DNA from: Serinicoccus profundi
GTDB lineage: Bacteria; Actinomycetota; Actinomycetes; Actinomycetales; Dermatophilaceae
DNA length: 64,000 nucleotides
NCBI RefSeq assembly: GCF_008001015.1
Contig: NZ_CP042862.1
Span: 868,001-932,000 of the forward strand
Direction: 5' to 3'
In this document: in pieces, positions 38,194-49,600 of the stretch
Numbering within the stretch: position 1 is the first letter of the stretch
How the letters are laid out: each line of letters starts with the position of its first letter
Notes under the pieces: generated by a model
What the model was told of the DNA's origin: nothing
Seen by the model: only the letters and a program-made list of their open reading frames with translations
Database searches by the model: none
Translations under genes and position numbers: made by a program

Positions 38194-38194
<1 letters not shown>
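36830..38194 (-). CDS. DUF58 domain-containing protein
   Basis: A 454-residue protein with two N-terminal transmembrane helices (about 18-58) and the DUF58 motif VGDRLRRIHWPRSSRTGELHV near 225-245, followed by a vWA-like region starting VAVLVDAHYDLG. DUF58 proteins accompany MoxR AAA+ ATPases and are thought to help assemble or activate partner complexes. The ATG overlaps the moxR stop by one base (TGATG). The open frame upstream belongs to moxR in another frame. Confidence 0.9.
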
Positions 38195-39224
<1,030 letters not shown>

Positions 39225-39228
<4 letters not shown>

Positions 39229-39758
39229 AGCGTCTCGATTCCTTCGATGGCGGTATGCAGTGCGCTCTTGCTGCGTCTGCGGGTGTCCGTCGGCGGGCGG
39301 GTGAGGTAGGTCCACAGGTGCGGGTCGAGCACGGCCCGGGCGCGCTCGGGCTCGGTCTCCAGGTCGATGTCGTGGTGGGCGAGCAGCCGCTCGGCGGCCA
39401 GCTCACGGATGACGGGGTAGATCTCATCGCCCCGGTCGTCGCGCTCCAGAGCGTCGCGCAGGTCGCGGCGCAGGCGGAGCAGGCGGTAGTCCATCGCGTC
39501 GGGTGGCTCGGCCTCCTGGCGCGGGGTGGACACCCAGTAGGCCTGCTCCACGTCCCGGGCGGTCGTGGTCATGCTCCAGGCCATGAGCGCTCCGACGACG
39601 CCGGCCAGGGCGATGACGACCACGGCCAGGAGCAGGGGGTAGGGCATCGAGCCGATGTAGAACAGGACGCCACCGAGCACCACGGCGACGACCAGACCGG
39701 GAAGGAGGTGGCGTCCCAGCGATGCGGGGGCGAGTGCGCCCGTCCTGGAGGTAGTCAC
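39225..39758 (-). CDS. Hypothetical membrane protein of the MoxR operon
   Basis: A 177-residue protein with two N-terminal transmembrane helices (about 18-60) and a charged helical cytoplasmic tail (DYRLLRLRRDLRDALERDD). No family name known to me, but proteins of this type lie between DUF4129 and MoxR genes in actinobacteria. GTG start overlaps the DUF4129 stop; stop overlaps the moxR start. Confidence 0.7.
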
Positions 39759-40495
39759 GATGGGCCCGCCTGGTGTTCTGCGGCGTCCTCGCGGGCCGCG
39801 GCTGCTTCCTGCTCGGCGAGCACGCGGCGGCGCAGGTCCTGGTGGATGCGGTCCAGGGCTGCGACGGCGTGGTCGCGCTGCTGCTCGGTGACCGGGTGCC
39901 GGGAGAAGCGGGCCTCGCGGTAGGCCTCGGACAGCTCGCGGATCGAGGCCTCGTCGACCTGCCACCGACCGAGCACCCGGCGGGTGAGCTCGCTGGCCGT
40001 CTCGGCGGGGTTGTCGTGCAGGCCCGACCGTCTCGCGGCTTCCTCGAGGGTCACCCAGCAGGCGACGACGGCGTTGCGGGGGTCGCTCTCGGCGAGCGCG
40101 CGGTAGCGGACGTCGTCACCGCTGGCCTCCAGCAGGGCGACGAGCTGCTCGTCCTCCTCGGTCGTGAGGGGCTCATCGTCCTCGCGGTCCCGGTTGAGGA
40201 GCGCCCGGATGAACACCAGGGCGACGGCGACGACGAGCGCGAGGAAGCCGAGGAGGAGCCAGTCGACGGGCGGTCCCTCCCGCTCGGTGGGCTCCTCGCC
40301 GGGGACCTGCGTGGCCTCGGCCACCTCGGGCGCTGGCGGGGGCGGCGGGAGCCCGATCGTGGGCTCCCACATACCTTGCGGCGGGCCGAGCAGCGGCTCG
40401 CCGCTGCTCGATCCCCACGCCAGCAGGGTGAGGGCGGCCACGGACGCGAGCACCGCGACGGCGACACCCGTGGTCGACCTCATGCCCCTGCGCAT
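39755..40495 (-). CDS. DUF4129 domain-containing membrane protein
   Basis: A 246-residue protein. TM1 (about 8-28), a Pro-rich external linker (LPPPPPAPEV), TM2 (about 78-98) and a cytoplasmic DUF4129 domain with AVVACWVTLEEAARRSG and ETASELTRRVL. DUF4129 often occurs at the C-terminus of transglutaminase-like proteins and in MoxR/DUF58 operons. It is the first gene of the five-gene unit and lies 9 bp downstream of valS, so valS readthrough may drive it. Confidence 0.85.
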   Translation of the reverse strand: MRRGMRSTTGVAVAVLASVAALTLLAWGSSSGEPLLGPPQGMWEPTIGLPPPPPAPEVAEATQVPGEEPTEREGPPVDWLLLGFLALVVAVALVFIRALLNRDREDDEPLTTEEDEQLVALLEASGDDVRYRALAESDPRNAVVACWVTLEEAARRSGLHDNPAETASELTRRVLGRWQVDEASIRELSEAYREARFSRHPVTEQQRDHAVAALDRIHQDLRRRVLAEQEAAAAREDAAEHQAGPS

Positions 40496-40504
40496 GTCGC
40501 CACC

Positions 40505-43201
40505 CTAGGCGGATTCCTCCACCAGAGCGACGTCCTGCACGGTCAGTGTGTCGGCCGGGGCGAAGGACACCTCGCCGGTCACCTTGCCCGCCGCCCGCAG
40601 GTCGCCCTCGGCGGCCCGGACGCGCTCCAGCTCTGCGTCGGTGCCTCCGATCGTGGCGGCGCTGATGGGGGTGCGCATCTTGACCTTGGCCTCCGACTTG
40701 GCGCGGCGGAGCCCGGCGAGGGCCTGCCCGACCGTGGTGAGGATCGCGGGATCGGCCTCCGCAGCGGCGGCGAGCTCCTCGACGACCGGCCACGGCTGGG
40801 TGTGCACTGACGTGCCCTCCTCGTGCCACCACGACCAGACCTCCTCGGTCGCGAAGGACAGGACCGGGGCGAGCAGCCGCAGCTGCACCGAGAGCGCGAG
40901 GCGCAGCGCCGCCCGCGCCGACAGGGTCTGCGGGGTGGGGTCGGCGACCGGGCCGTCGGCGGAGAACTCGCCGCCGTAGGCGCGCTCCTTGACCAGCTCG
41001 AGGTAGTCGTCGCAGAAGGTCCAGAAGAAGGACTCCGTGACATCGAGGGCGGTCGAGTAGTCCCAGCTCTCGTAGGCCTGGGTGGCGCGCCGCACGACCT
41101 CGGACAACCCGGCGAGCATCGCACGGTCCAGCGGCTCGGTGACGAGATCGCTCTCCGCGGCGCCGGCCGGCAGCTCACCGAAGGACAGCGCGAACTTGCT
41201 CGCGTTGAGCAGCTTGATCGCCAGCCGGCGACCCACCTTGATCTGATTCGGGTCATCGACGGTGTCGACACCGGGCCGGGCGGCGGCGGCCCAGTAGCGG
41301 ACGGCGTCGGTGCCGTTGGCCTGGAGCATGTCGAGCGGGGTGACCGCGTTGCCCTTGGACTTGCTCATCTTCTTGCGGTCCGGGTCGAGGATCCAGCCGT
41401 TGAGATAGGCGTCGGTCCACGGGACGGTGCCGTGCTCGTGGTGGGCCCGGACCATCGTCGCGAACAGCCAGGTGCGGATGATGTCGTGGCCCTGCGGGCG
41501 CATGTCGAACGGGAAGATCTTGGCGAACAGCTCGGGGTCCGAGCCCTCGCCCTCGCCGCCGCGGGTCGGCCAGCCGGCCGCGATCTGCGGGCTGAGCGAG
41601 GACGTCGCCCAGGTGTCCATGACGTCCGTGTCGGCCGTGAAGCCCCCGGGCTGATCCCGCTGGTCCTCGGTGTAGCCCGGCGGCACGTCGCCCACCGGGT
41701 CCACCGGCAGGCTCGCCTCGTCGGCGACCAGGACGGTGTCGTGGGCGATCTCGCCCTGCTCGTCCACGGCATACCAGACGGGGAAGGGGACGCCGAAGAA
41801 GCGCTGCCGGCTGATCAGCCAGTCGCCGTTGAGCCCCTCGACCCAGTTGCGGTAGCGGCTGCGCATGAAGCCCGGGTGGAAGTCGACCTCCTCGCCGCGG
41901 GCGATGAGCGCGTCCCGCAGCCCGGGGGCTCCGTCCTCGCGGCCGCCGTTGCGGATGAACCACTGCCGGCTGGTGACGATCTCCAGCGGCTTCTCGCCGC
42001 GCTCGTAGAAGTTGGCCTTGCGCTGGGTCTTGGTCGGCTCGCCGTCGAGGTCGCCGGACGCGCGGAGTGCCTCGACCACGGCCTCACGCGCGGAGTGGAC
42101 GGTCTTGCCGGCCAGCTGCTCGGCATACAACGACTCGCCCGGTCCACCGGTGATCCACGCGGGCGTCTCGGCCTGGAGCCGACCGGCGCGGGTGATGACC
42201 GAGCGGGTCGGCAGGTCGAGCTCCCGCCACCACTGCACGTCGGTCATGTCACCGAAGGTGCAGCACATCGCGATGCCCGCGCCCTTGTCCATCTCGGCCA
42301 GCGGGTGGGCCAGGACCGGCACCTCGACGCCGAACAGCGGTGAGGTGACCGTGGTGCCGAAGAGGTCGGTATACCGCTCGTCGTCCGGGTGCGCGATGAG
42401 CGCGACCACCGCGGGGATGAGCTCGGGGCGCGTCGTCTCGATGTGCACGGGCGCGCCGTCGGTCCGGTGGTAGGCGACGCGGTGGTAGGCGCCGGGGTAG
42501 TCGCGCGCCTCGAGCTCGGCCTGCGCGACCGCGGTCTGGAAGGTGATGTCCCACAGGCCGGGCGCCTCGGCCTGGTAGGCCTCGCCACGGGCGAGGTTGC
42601 GCAGGAAGGCCTGCTGAGCCACGGTGCGGGAGCGGTCGCCGATGGTGCGGTACTGCACGTTCCAGTCGATCGCCAGGCCGAGGCGGCGGAAGACGTCCTC
42701 GAAGGCCTGCTCATCGATGACGGTGAGCTCTTCGCACAGCTCGATGAAGGTCGAGCGGCCCACGGGCACCTGGTCGGCGGCCTTGAGGGTCTTGCCCTCG
42801 CCACCGCGCTGCGGCGGGGTGAAGTCGGGGTCGAAAGGCAGGCTCGCGTCACCGCGGACGCCGTAGTAGTTCTGCACCCGCTTCTCGGTCGGCAGGCCGT
42901 TGTCGTCCCACCCGATGGGGTAGAACACCTGCTTGCCGGTCATCCGGTGGTAGCGCGCCAGGCAGTCGGCCTGGGTGTAGCCGAAGACGTGGCCGAGGTG
43001 CAGCGTGCCCGACGCGGTCGGGGGAGGGGTGTCGACGGCGAAGATCTGCTCACGCGGGCTTGCCAGGGCGGCCTCGCGGTCGAAGGCGTAGACGTCGGTG
43101 TCCTTCCATACCCCGACCCACTTCTCCTCCAGCCCGTCGACGGACGGGCGCTCGGGCAGCTGCGCCGGGCGGGAGGGGGTGATCTGGTGCGGGGAGGTCA
43201 T
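40505..43201 (-). CDS. valS: Valine--tRNA ligase
   Basis: An 898-residue class Ia synthetase charging tRNA-Val. HIGH motif appears as HLGH ([10 protein letters not shown]), KMSKS as KKMSKSKGN; the CP1 editing domain contains [20 protein letters not shown], with Thr-Thr-Arg-Pro-Glu typical of ValRS. The C-terminal coiled-coil arm is short or absent, as in the shorter actinobacterial form. ATG 43201 lies seven bases after GACAAT, so the mRNA is probably leaderless; the frame is open to 43279. Confidence 0.96.
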   Translation of the reverse strand: MTSPHQITPSRPAQLPERPSVDGLEEKWVGVWKDTDVYAFDREAALASPREQIFAVDTPPPTASGTLHLGHVFGYTQADCLARYHRMTGKQVFYPIGWDDNGLPTEKRVQNYYGVRGDASLPFDPDFTPPQRGGEGKTLKAADQVPVGRSTFIELCEELTVIDEQAFEDVFRRLGLAIDWNVQYRTIGDRSRTVAQQAFLRNLARGEAYQAEAPGLWDITFQTAVAQAELEARDYPGAYHRVAYHRTDGAPVHIETTRPELIPAVVALIAHPDDERYTDLFGTTVTSPLFGVEVPVLAHPLAEMDKGAGIAMCCTFGDMTDVQWWRELDLPTRSVITRAGRLQAETPAWITGGPGESLYAEQLAGKTVHSAREAVVEALRASGDLDGEPTKTQRKANFYERGEKPLEIVTSRQWFIRNGGREDGAPGLRDALIARGEEVDFHPGFMRSRYRNWVEGLNGDWLISRQRFFGVPFPVWYAVDEQGEIAHDTVLVADEASLPVDPVGDVPPGYTEDQRDQPGGFTADTDVMDTWATSSLSPQIAAGWPTRGGEGEGSDPELFAKIFPFDMRPQGHDIIRTWLFATMVRAHHEHGTVPWTDAYLNGWILDPDRKKMSKSKGNAVTPLDMLQANGTDAVRYWAAAARPGVDTVDDPNQIKVGRRLAIKLLNASKFALSFGELPAGAAESDLVTEPLDRAMLAGLSEVVRRATQAYESWDYSTALDVTESFFWTFCDDYLELVKERAYGGEFSADGPVADPTPQTLSARAALRLALSVQLRLLAPVLSFATEEVWSWWHEEGTSVHTQPWPVVEELAAAAEADPAILTTVGQALAGLRRAKSEAKVKMRTPISAATIGGTDAELERVRAAEGDLRAAGKVTGEVSFAPADTLTVQDVALVEESA

Positions 43202-43385
43202 GGTCGGTATTGTCACAGACACACCGCGGCTGGCCGAGCCGGTATGGGGGATTAGCCCGTAACGATGACGTCGGATCACGTGTTCCCGATGTGTGTCACA
43301 GTTTGGTCACGTTCGGGGTATGTCGTTGACCGCGCACGCGATGTGGAACACCGTGTGACGCATGTTGCGAACAATCCCCCTCCCT

Positions 43386-45044
43386 ATGGCCGAGGCGGTC
43401 GAGGACCCTCAGTGGATCCAGAACCTCGAGTCACGCGTCGACGACACCTTCGCGTCCGTCACCAAGTGGTCCGGCGAGATCATCTTCTTCGAGATCCCGG
43501 GCATCCCGATGCCCTTCGTCGTGATGTGGCTGCTCTTCGGTGCCATCTTCATCTCGATCTACTTCGGCTTCATCCAGTTCCGGGGCATCAAGGTCGCCTG
43601 GGAGACCGTCACCGGGAAGTACTCCTCCGCGGACGACCCTGGTGAGATCCCGCACTACCAGGCGCTGACCTCCGCGGTCTCGGGCACCGTGGGCCTGGGC
43701 AACATCGCGGGTGTCGGTGCGGCCGTGACGCTGGGTGGCCCGGGTGCCACCTTCTGGATGGTCCTGGCCGGGCTCTTCGGGATGGCCACCAAGTTCGCGG
43801 AGTGCACCCTGGGTGTGAAGTACCGCGAGATCCGCGAGGACGGCACCGTCTCCGGGGGGCCGTTCAAGTACCTCCCCGTCGCGTTCAGCAAGTTCCCGAA
43901 GTTCCTGTCCGTCGGCCTCACCGGTCTGTTCGCCGTCGCCATCCTCTTCTTCGGGGTCGGTGGCGGAAACATGTTCCAGGCCAACCAGACCTACTCCCAG
44001 GCGGTCACCGTGACCGGTGGCGACGAGAGCTTCCTCGCCTCCACCAGCGCCGGGCTGATCTTCGGCCTCGTCCTCGCGGCCATCATCGGTGCGGTCATCA
44101 TCGGCGGCATGAAGTCGATCGGTCGGGTGACCTCGACCCTCGTGCCGCTCATGGGTGGCATCTACGTGCTGGCCTGCATCATCGTCATCGCCACCAACAT
44201 CCCGCACGTCCCGGCCGCGATCGGTGACATCCTGTCCGGCGCCTTCACCGCGGAGGGTGTGGCCGGAGGGTTCGTCGGCGCGCTGGTCGTCGGTCTGACC
44301 CGCTCGGCCTTCTCCAACGAGGCCGGTCTGGGCTCGGCCCCCATCGCCCACTCGGTGGTCAAGACCCGCCGTCCGGTGTCCGAGGGCTTCGTGGCGATGT
44401 TCGAGCCGTTCATCGACACGGTCGTGATCTGCACCATGACGGCCCTGACCATCGTCATTGCCGACACGCAGTTCTACAACGACACCCGCGAGGCGGTCTT
44501 CGCCGACGACAGTCACGACTACGGCGGCGGTGTCGTCGTGACGTCCGACGCCTTCGCCGAGAACATCTCGTGGTTCCCGACGGTGCTCGCCGTCGCCGTG
44601 GCGCTGTTCGCGATCTCCACGCTCATCACCTGGTCCTACTACGGTCAGCGGGCCTGGAACTACCTCTTCGGTGACACGCGGTCCTCGACGTTGATCTACC
44701 GGTTCGTGTTCCTCCTCTTCACGGTGGCGGGCTGCATCCTCAACTTCGGTGAGGTGCTGGCGTTCGCGGACAACTTCCTCTTCGTCTGCGCGTTCGTCAA
44801 CCTGCTCGGGGTCTACTTCCTGCTTCCGGTCATCAAGCGCGAGATGAACGAGTACCTCGCCGACCGCAAGAGCGGCAAGCTGCTCGAGCTCGGCAAGCTG
44901 GACGCCGACAAGGACGTCCCTGTGCGCGAGGTCGCTGAGGCCAACCAGGTCCGCGACGAGACGGGCCAGAACCGCATCGCCGCCGACCCGGACGACGACG
45001 GCTTCGGCCGCGGTGGGACGACCGTTCCCCGCGACCGCCGCTGA
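43386..45044 (+). CDS. Alanine/glycine:cation symporter (AGCS) family protein
   Basis: A 552-residue polytopic protein importing alanine or glycine with Na+. SGTVGLGNIAGVGAAVTLGGPGA-type sequence (in pieces GTVGLGNIAGV and GGPGATFWM), KFAECTLGVKYRE, and RSAFSNEAGLGSAPIAH are AGCS signatures. About 11 transmembrane helices. ATG 43386 is chosen; an in-frame ATG at 43362 adds eight residues. The 60-residue C-terminal tail is charged and cytoplasmic. It is divergent from valS and ends in a strong terminator. Confidence 0.93.
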   Translation: MAEAVEDPQWIQNLESRVDDTFASVTKWSGEIIFFEIPGIPMPFVVMWLLFGAIFISIYFGFIQFRGIKVAWETVTGKYSSADDPGEIPHYQALTSAVSGTVGLGNIAGVGAAVTLGGPGATFWMVLAGLFGMATKFAECTLGVKYREIREDGTVSGGPFKYLPVAFSKFPKFLSVGLTGLFAVAILFFGVGGGNMFQANQTYSQAVTVTGGDESFLASTSAGLIFGLVLAAIIGAVIIGGMKSIGRVTSTLVPLMGGIYVLACIIVIATNIPHVPAAIGDILSGAFTAEGVAGGFVGALVVGLTRSAFSNEAGLGSAPIAHSVVKTRRPVSEGFVAMFEPFIDTVVICTMTALTIVIADTQFYNDTREAVFADDSHDYGGGVVVTSDAFAENISWFPTVLAVAVALFAISTLITWSYYGQRAWNYLFGDTRSSTLIYRFVFLLFTVAGCILNFGEVLAFADNFLFVCAFVNLLGVYFLLPVIKREMNEYLADRKSGKLLELGKLDADKDVPVREVAEANQVRDETGQNRIAADPDDDGFGRGGTTVPRDRR

Positions 45045-45066
45045 CGGCATACCGCCACAGCACGGT

Positions 45067-45104
45067 CACCGAGGGCCGGGAGCACACGCTCCCGGCCCTC
45101 GGTG
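45067..45104. terminator. Hairpin terminator after the AGCS gene
   Basis: A perfect 16-bp stem (CACCGAGGGCCGGGAG, 45067-45082, with 45089-45104) and a 6-base loop, 23 bp past the stop codon. Confidence 0.88.
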
Positions 45105-45117
45105 CGTCCGCGGCCCC

Positions 45118-45198
45118 GGCTGCAGCGTTCATGTGAACGCTGCAGCCGGTGACACGCCGAAGGCGATCGGCTCAGGCATTCACGTGATCGCCTGAGCC
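45118..45198. repeat. Pair of 30-bp palindromes (family D), left of DUF559 gene
   Basis: Palindrome 1 (45118-45147) is perfect: 14-bp arms GGCTGCAGCGTTCA around two bases. Palindrome 2 (45169-45198) has the same size with two or three mismatches (GGCTCAGGC/GCCTGAGCC ends). Starts are 51 bp apart. The same arrangement, with the same 51-bp offset, lies on the other side of the DUF559 gene at 46231-46311. Confidence 0.9.
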
Positions 45199-45217
45199 GC
45201 GCAACAGGCCACCGGCC

Positions 45218-46006
45218 TCAGGATCGGGCCGCGCGCCACGGCTGCTCCGGGAAGTAGCTGGCGAAGCTCGCCGGTGGATGCGCGGGCAGGTTCCGGACCA
45301 CACCGCGCTCGGCGAGCACCCCGGCCACCCGGAGCGCGGTCGCCCATGGGGTGCCGTAGACGTCACCGGCGCGCAGCACGACCAACCGCCACCCTCGACC
45401 GTCCCACCACTCCCGCCGTGCGAGGTCGTGGCCCCACTGCCGGGCGTCCTGCGCATGATGACGGCCGTCGTACTCGACGGCCACCCTGAGCTCGGGGTAG
45501 GCGAGATCGAGGCGGAAGCGATGCCGGGTGTCCCCGACCTCGTGCTGCAGCACGGGCTCGGGAAGGCCGGCCAGGACGAGCAGGAGCCGGGCCCGGGTCT
45601 CCATGGGCGACTCCGCCCCCGGTCGGACGAGCGTCCGTGCGACGGACGCGACGCGCGGGAGCCCACCCTGGCAGGCGTCGAGCCGCTGTTCGAGCTCGGC
45701 CGGGGTGAGGACGCGCCGGTGCAGCAGGGAGTCCGCCAGCACCGTGAGGTCGACCAGCGCAAGCTCGCGGGACAGGTCCAGCACGGTCTGGGCCGGCGTG
45801 GTCAGCCGCAGGCCCGCCCGGGTGCGGACGACCGCAGAGGGGTTGACGTGGCACCTGAGGCCGACCCGGGCCCGTCGGTCCTCGGCGCGGGCGACACTGA
45901 CGTGGGTGCACGCCGTCGAGGGCACCGCCCCTCCCCACACCTCAGCGGCGGTGTGCTGGCTGACGGCGCACCGCGGCACCACGAGCGACGCGCACCGGCC
46001 GAGCAC
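45218..46006 (-). CDS. DUF559 (Vsr-like nuclease fold, AbiEi-type) protein, probably frameshifted near its start
   Basis: 262 residues in this frame. SQHTAAEVWGGAVP and LTTPAQTVLDLSREL match the AbiEi-like N-terminal region; the DUF559 nuclease core includes LDLAYPELRVAVEYDGRHHAQD, RREWWDGRGWRLVVLRAGDV, with Asp/Glu of a PD-(D/E)XK site. The expected first ~45 residues are encoded upstream (ATG 46146: PLDPSRPFLRQDG, GLTKHALTGP) but in another frame; one base seems missing around 46061-46074, after which AFHAVFGSVRLAADVSLTP would follow. So the natural gene is 45218-46146 and this copy is damaged or starts at GTG 46006. Both sides carry family D palindromes. Confidence 0.7.
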   Translation of the reverse strand: MLGRCASLVVPRCAVSQHTAAEVWGGAVPSTACTHVSVARAEDRRARVGLRCHVNPSAVVRTRAGLRLTTPAQTVLDLSRELALVDLTVLADSLLHRRVLTPAELEQRLDACQGGLPRVASVARTLVRPGAESPMETRARLLLVLAGLPEPVLQHEVGDTRHRFRLDLAYPELRVAVEYDGRHHAQDARQWGHDLARREWWDGRGWRLVVLRAGDVYGTPWATALRVAGVLAERGVVRNLPAHPPASFASYFPEQPWRAARS

Positions 46007-46230
46007 CTCCGGTGTGAGAGAGACGTCGGCGGCGAGCCGGACGCTGCCGAAGACAGCATGGAATGCGGGCCCGTCAGCGCGTGCTTGGTCAGACCGGCAC
46101 GCAAGCCGTCCTGGCGGAGGAACGGTCGGCTGGGGTCGAGCGGCATGCCGTCAGGTTGCCGGAGAAGGCCAGTCGACCGCAGAACTTGTCCACAGGGTCG
46201 GGTGAGTGCTACGTCCTGACCGGCATCGGC

Positions 46231-46311
46231 GGCTGCAGCGTTCACCTGAACGCTCGAGCCGGTCGCACTGGGCGTGTCGTCGGCCGGAGCGTTCACGTGA
46301 ACGCTCCGGCC
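46231..46311. repeat. Pair of 30-bp palindromes (family D), right of DUF559 gene
   Basis: Palindrome 3 (46231-46260) and palindrome 4 (46282-46311, perfect: GGCCGGAGCGTTCA arms). Starts are 51 bp apart, as in the left pair. The 21-bp spacer matches the reverse complement of the left spacer at about 15 of 21 positions, so the pairs may be inverted relative to each other. Confidence 0.88.
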
Positions 46312-46365
46312 GACCCGGCCAGGACGTTCAGGCGGACGATGCCCGAGGCGCTAGCATGGTGCCCA

Positions 46366-46625
46366 CAGGCGTCAGAGCCGTCATCAGCGGCGAGCCTGCG
46401 GCAGAACCGCCACCGTGACCCGACGGTGAGCCCAGTAGACCCGCACGGGTAGGCCCGTCACAGCCGACACGAAGCGGTGCGACGCACACGGCAGCCATCC
46501 AGCCGGGCGTCGCGCAAGCGAGGTGGTACCGCGGTGCCGACCGGGCGTCATACCCCGGCAGCGTCGTCCTCGTGGCAGCACGACCACGACTCGACCGCAC
46601 GCGACACCTCCCAGGAGCCACCGAC
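46366..46625 (+). promoter_or_regulatory. T-box riboswitch (ultrashort Stem I, isoleucine) upstream of ileS
   Basis: The T-box AGGTGGTACCGCGG lies at 46521-46534, with TGGT able to pair with the tRNA ACCA end. Upstream, CAGGC (46366-46370)/GCCTG (46394-46398) and GCCG (46377-46380)/CGGC (46388-46391) form a short Stem I whose loop TCATCAG carries ATC (46383-46385), an isoleucine specifier codon. This matches the ultrashort Stem I, translational T-boxes known from actinobacterial ileS genes. The ribosome site AGGAG is at 46613-46617. I could not resolve the sequestering partner strand. Confidence 0.85.
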
Positions 46626-49600
46626 ATGGCCTACCCCCGGACCAGCACCTCCGCCGACGCGCTGACCTCCTCCCCGCGCTTCCCGGAGATCGAGCAGGCC
46701 GTGCTGGCCTACTGGCGCGAGCACGACACCTTCGCCAGGAGCGTCGAGCAGCGTGACGCCGGCGAGCACGGCGACAACGAGTACGTCTTCTACGACGGAC
46801 CGCCGTTCGCCAACGGGCTCCCGCACTACGGCCACCTCCTGACCGGCTACGTCAAGGATGTCGTGCCCCGCTACCAGACGATGCGCGGCAAGCGGGTCGA
46901 GCGGCGCTTCGGCTGGGACACCCACGGGCTGCCCGCCGAGCTCGAGGCGATGGACCAGCTGGGCATCAAGACCAAGGAGGAGATCCTCGGGATCGGCATC
47001 GAGGCGTTCAACGCCAAGTGCCGCGAGTCGGTGCTGAAGTACACCGACGACTGGCAGGACTACGTCACCCGCCAGGCCCGCTGGGTCGACTTCGAGCACG
47101 ACTACAAGACGCTCAACGTCGACTACATGGAGTCGGTGCTGTGGGCGTTCAAGAGCTTGTTCGACAAGGGGCTCGTCTACGAGGGCTTCCGAGTGCTGCC
47201 CTACTGCTGGAACGACCAGACGCCGCTGTCCAACCACGAGCTGCGGATGGACGACGAGGTCTACCAGGTGCGCAACGACCCGGCGGTCACCGTCGGCGCG
47301 CGTCTGCTGCCGGGGGACGCGCCGGATGAGGTGCTCGACGGGGCGCTCGCGCTCATCTGGACGACCACGCCGTGGACCCTGCCCGCCAACCTCGCGATCA
47401 TGGTCGGCGAGGACATCGAGTATGTCGTGGTGCGGGCGCCGCTGCCCGGCACCGAGGCCGCGGTGGAGGGCTCGGATCAGGGGGAGCGCTACCTCATCGC
47501 CGCGGCGCGGCTCGCGGCATACGCTCACGAGCTGGGGGAGGCCCCGGAGGTGCTGGGCACCTACACCGGCGCCGAGCTGGCCGGGCGCGCCTACCTGCCG
47601 CCGTTCAGCTACTACCAGGGGTGGGAGCGCGCGCACCGGCTCGTCATCGCCGAGTTCGTCACCACGACGGACGGCACCGGGCTGGTGCACACCGCCGGCG
47701 CCTTCGGTGAGGACGACAAGGTGGTCACCGACCGGGAGGGCATCGAGCCGGTGATGCCGGTGGGCGCCGACGGGACGTTCCTGCCGCCGGTGGACGAGTA
47801 CGCCGGGATGCTCGTCTTCGACGCCAACGCACCGATCATGGACCACCTCAAGGCGGCCACCCGGAACCAGGCGGGAGGCGAGCAGCACGAGACGGGCAGT
47901 GTCACCGAGGGGACGGTACTGCTCCGGCGCGAGTCCTACGCCCACTCCTACCCGCACTGCTGGCGGTGCAAGCAGCCGCTGATCTACAAGGCGGTGTCCT
48001 CCTGGTTCGTCGAGGTGACGAAGATCAAGGACGACATGCTCCGCACCAACGAGCAGATCACCTGGGTGCCGGAGCACATCAAGCACGGGCAGTTCGGCCG
48101 GTGGCTGGAGAACGCGCGCGACTGGTCGATCTCCCGCAACCGCTTCTGGGGCAGCCCGATCCCGGTATGGCGCAGCGACGACCCGGCATACCCCCGCATC
48201 GACGTCTATGGCTCGCTCGCGGAGATCGAGGCCGACTTCGGGACCCTCCCACGGGACCGCGACGGCAACGTCGACCTGCACCGGCCCTTCGTCGACGAGC
48301 TGACCCGCCCCAACCCCGACGACCCCACCGGGGCGAGCACGATGCGCCGCGTCGAGGACGTGCTCGACGTGTGGTTCGACTCCGGGTCGATGAGCTATGC
48401 GCAGGTGCACTACCCGTTCGAGAACGAGCAGTGGTTCGAGGAGCACTTCCCGGCCGACTTCATCGTGGAGTACATCGGGCAGACCCGCGGCTGGTTCTAC
48501 ACCCTGCACATCTTGGCGACCGCGCTGTTCGACCGCCCGGCCTTCTCGACCTGCCTGTCGCACGGCATCGTCCTCGGCAGCGACGGCCAGAAGATGAGCA
48601 AGTCGCTGAAGAACTACCCCGACGTGCGGGAGGTCTTCGACCGGGACGGCGCCGACGCCATGCGGTGGTTCCTCATGTCCTCGCCGATCCTGCGCGGTGG
48701 CAACCTCATCGTGACCGAGCAGGGCATCCGCGACGGCGTGCGGCAGACGATGATCCCGCTGTGGAACGCGTGGTACTTCTTCGGTCTCTACGCCAACGCC
48801 GCGGGGTATGAGGCGAGCTGGTCGACCGCGTCCGAGCACCAGCTGGATCGCTACCTGCTGGCCAAGACGCGCGACTTCGTCCAGGCGGCGCAGGAGGCCT
48901 ACGACGGCAACGAGATCGCGGTCGCCGCCGAGGTGATCCGCGACTTCGTCGACGTGCTGACCAACTGGTACATCCGCCGCTCCCGCGACCGCTTCTGGGC
49001 CGAGGACCACGAAGCCTTCGACACGCTTTACACCGTGCTCGAGATCACCTGTCGGGTCGCCGCCCCGCTGCTGCCGCTCCTGACCGAGGAGGTATGGCGT
49101 GGGCTCACCGGTGGTGAGTCGGTGCACCTCACCGACTGGCCGGAGCTGGGCGACCTGCCTGCCGACGAGGAGCTCGTGGCGGCGATGGACACCGTGCGCG
49201 AGGTCTGCTCGACCACGCTCGGGCTCCGCAAGGGTGAGGGGCTGCGGGTGCGGCTGCCGCTCGCCTCGCTCACCGTGGCGACGACGCACCCGCAGGGTCT
49301 GTCGGACCTCGCTGACATCGTGGCCGACGAGGTCAACGTGCGGGAGGTGGTGGTGCATGATCTGGGCGATGACGGTGCGGACGCGACGGCCTTCGGGGTG
49401 CAGCAGCGCCTGAGCGTCAACGCGCGGGCGGCTGGCCCGCGGCTGGGCAAGCAGGTGCAGAGCGCCATCAAGGGCTCCAAGTCCGGCGACTGGTCGGTGG
49501 CCGAGGACGGCACGGTCACGAGCGGGGGCATCGTGCTGGAGGAGGGCGAGTTCGCCCTCGAGACGGTCGTCGCCGACGGTGCGACCGGTGACGGAGCCGC

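Noticed and set aside
43202-43361. CRP/GlxR-type site (TGTGTCACAGTTTGGTCACG) before the AGCS gene
   Set aside because: Half-sites are present, but spacing does not fit the TGTGA-N6-TCACA consensus well enough to call.
45118-46311. Classical insertion sequence
   Set aside because: No transposase, no recognisable target duplication; the enclosed gene is a DUF559 nuclease-like protein.
46548-49358. 936-codon minus-strand frame opposite ileS
   Set aside because: Entirely antisense to ileS, with low-complexity Arg/Gly/Val composition and no domain; typical of high-GC shadow frames.
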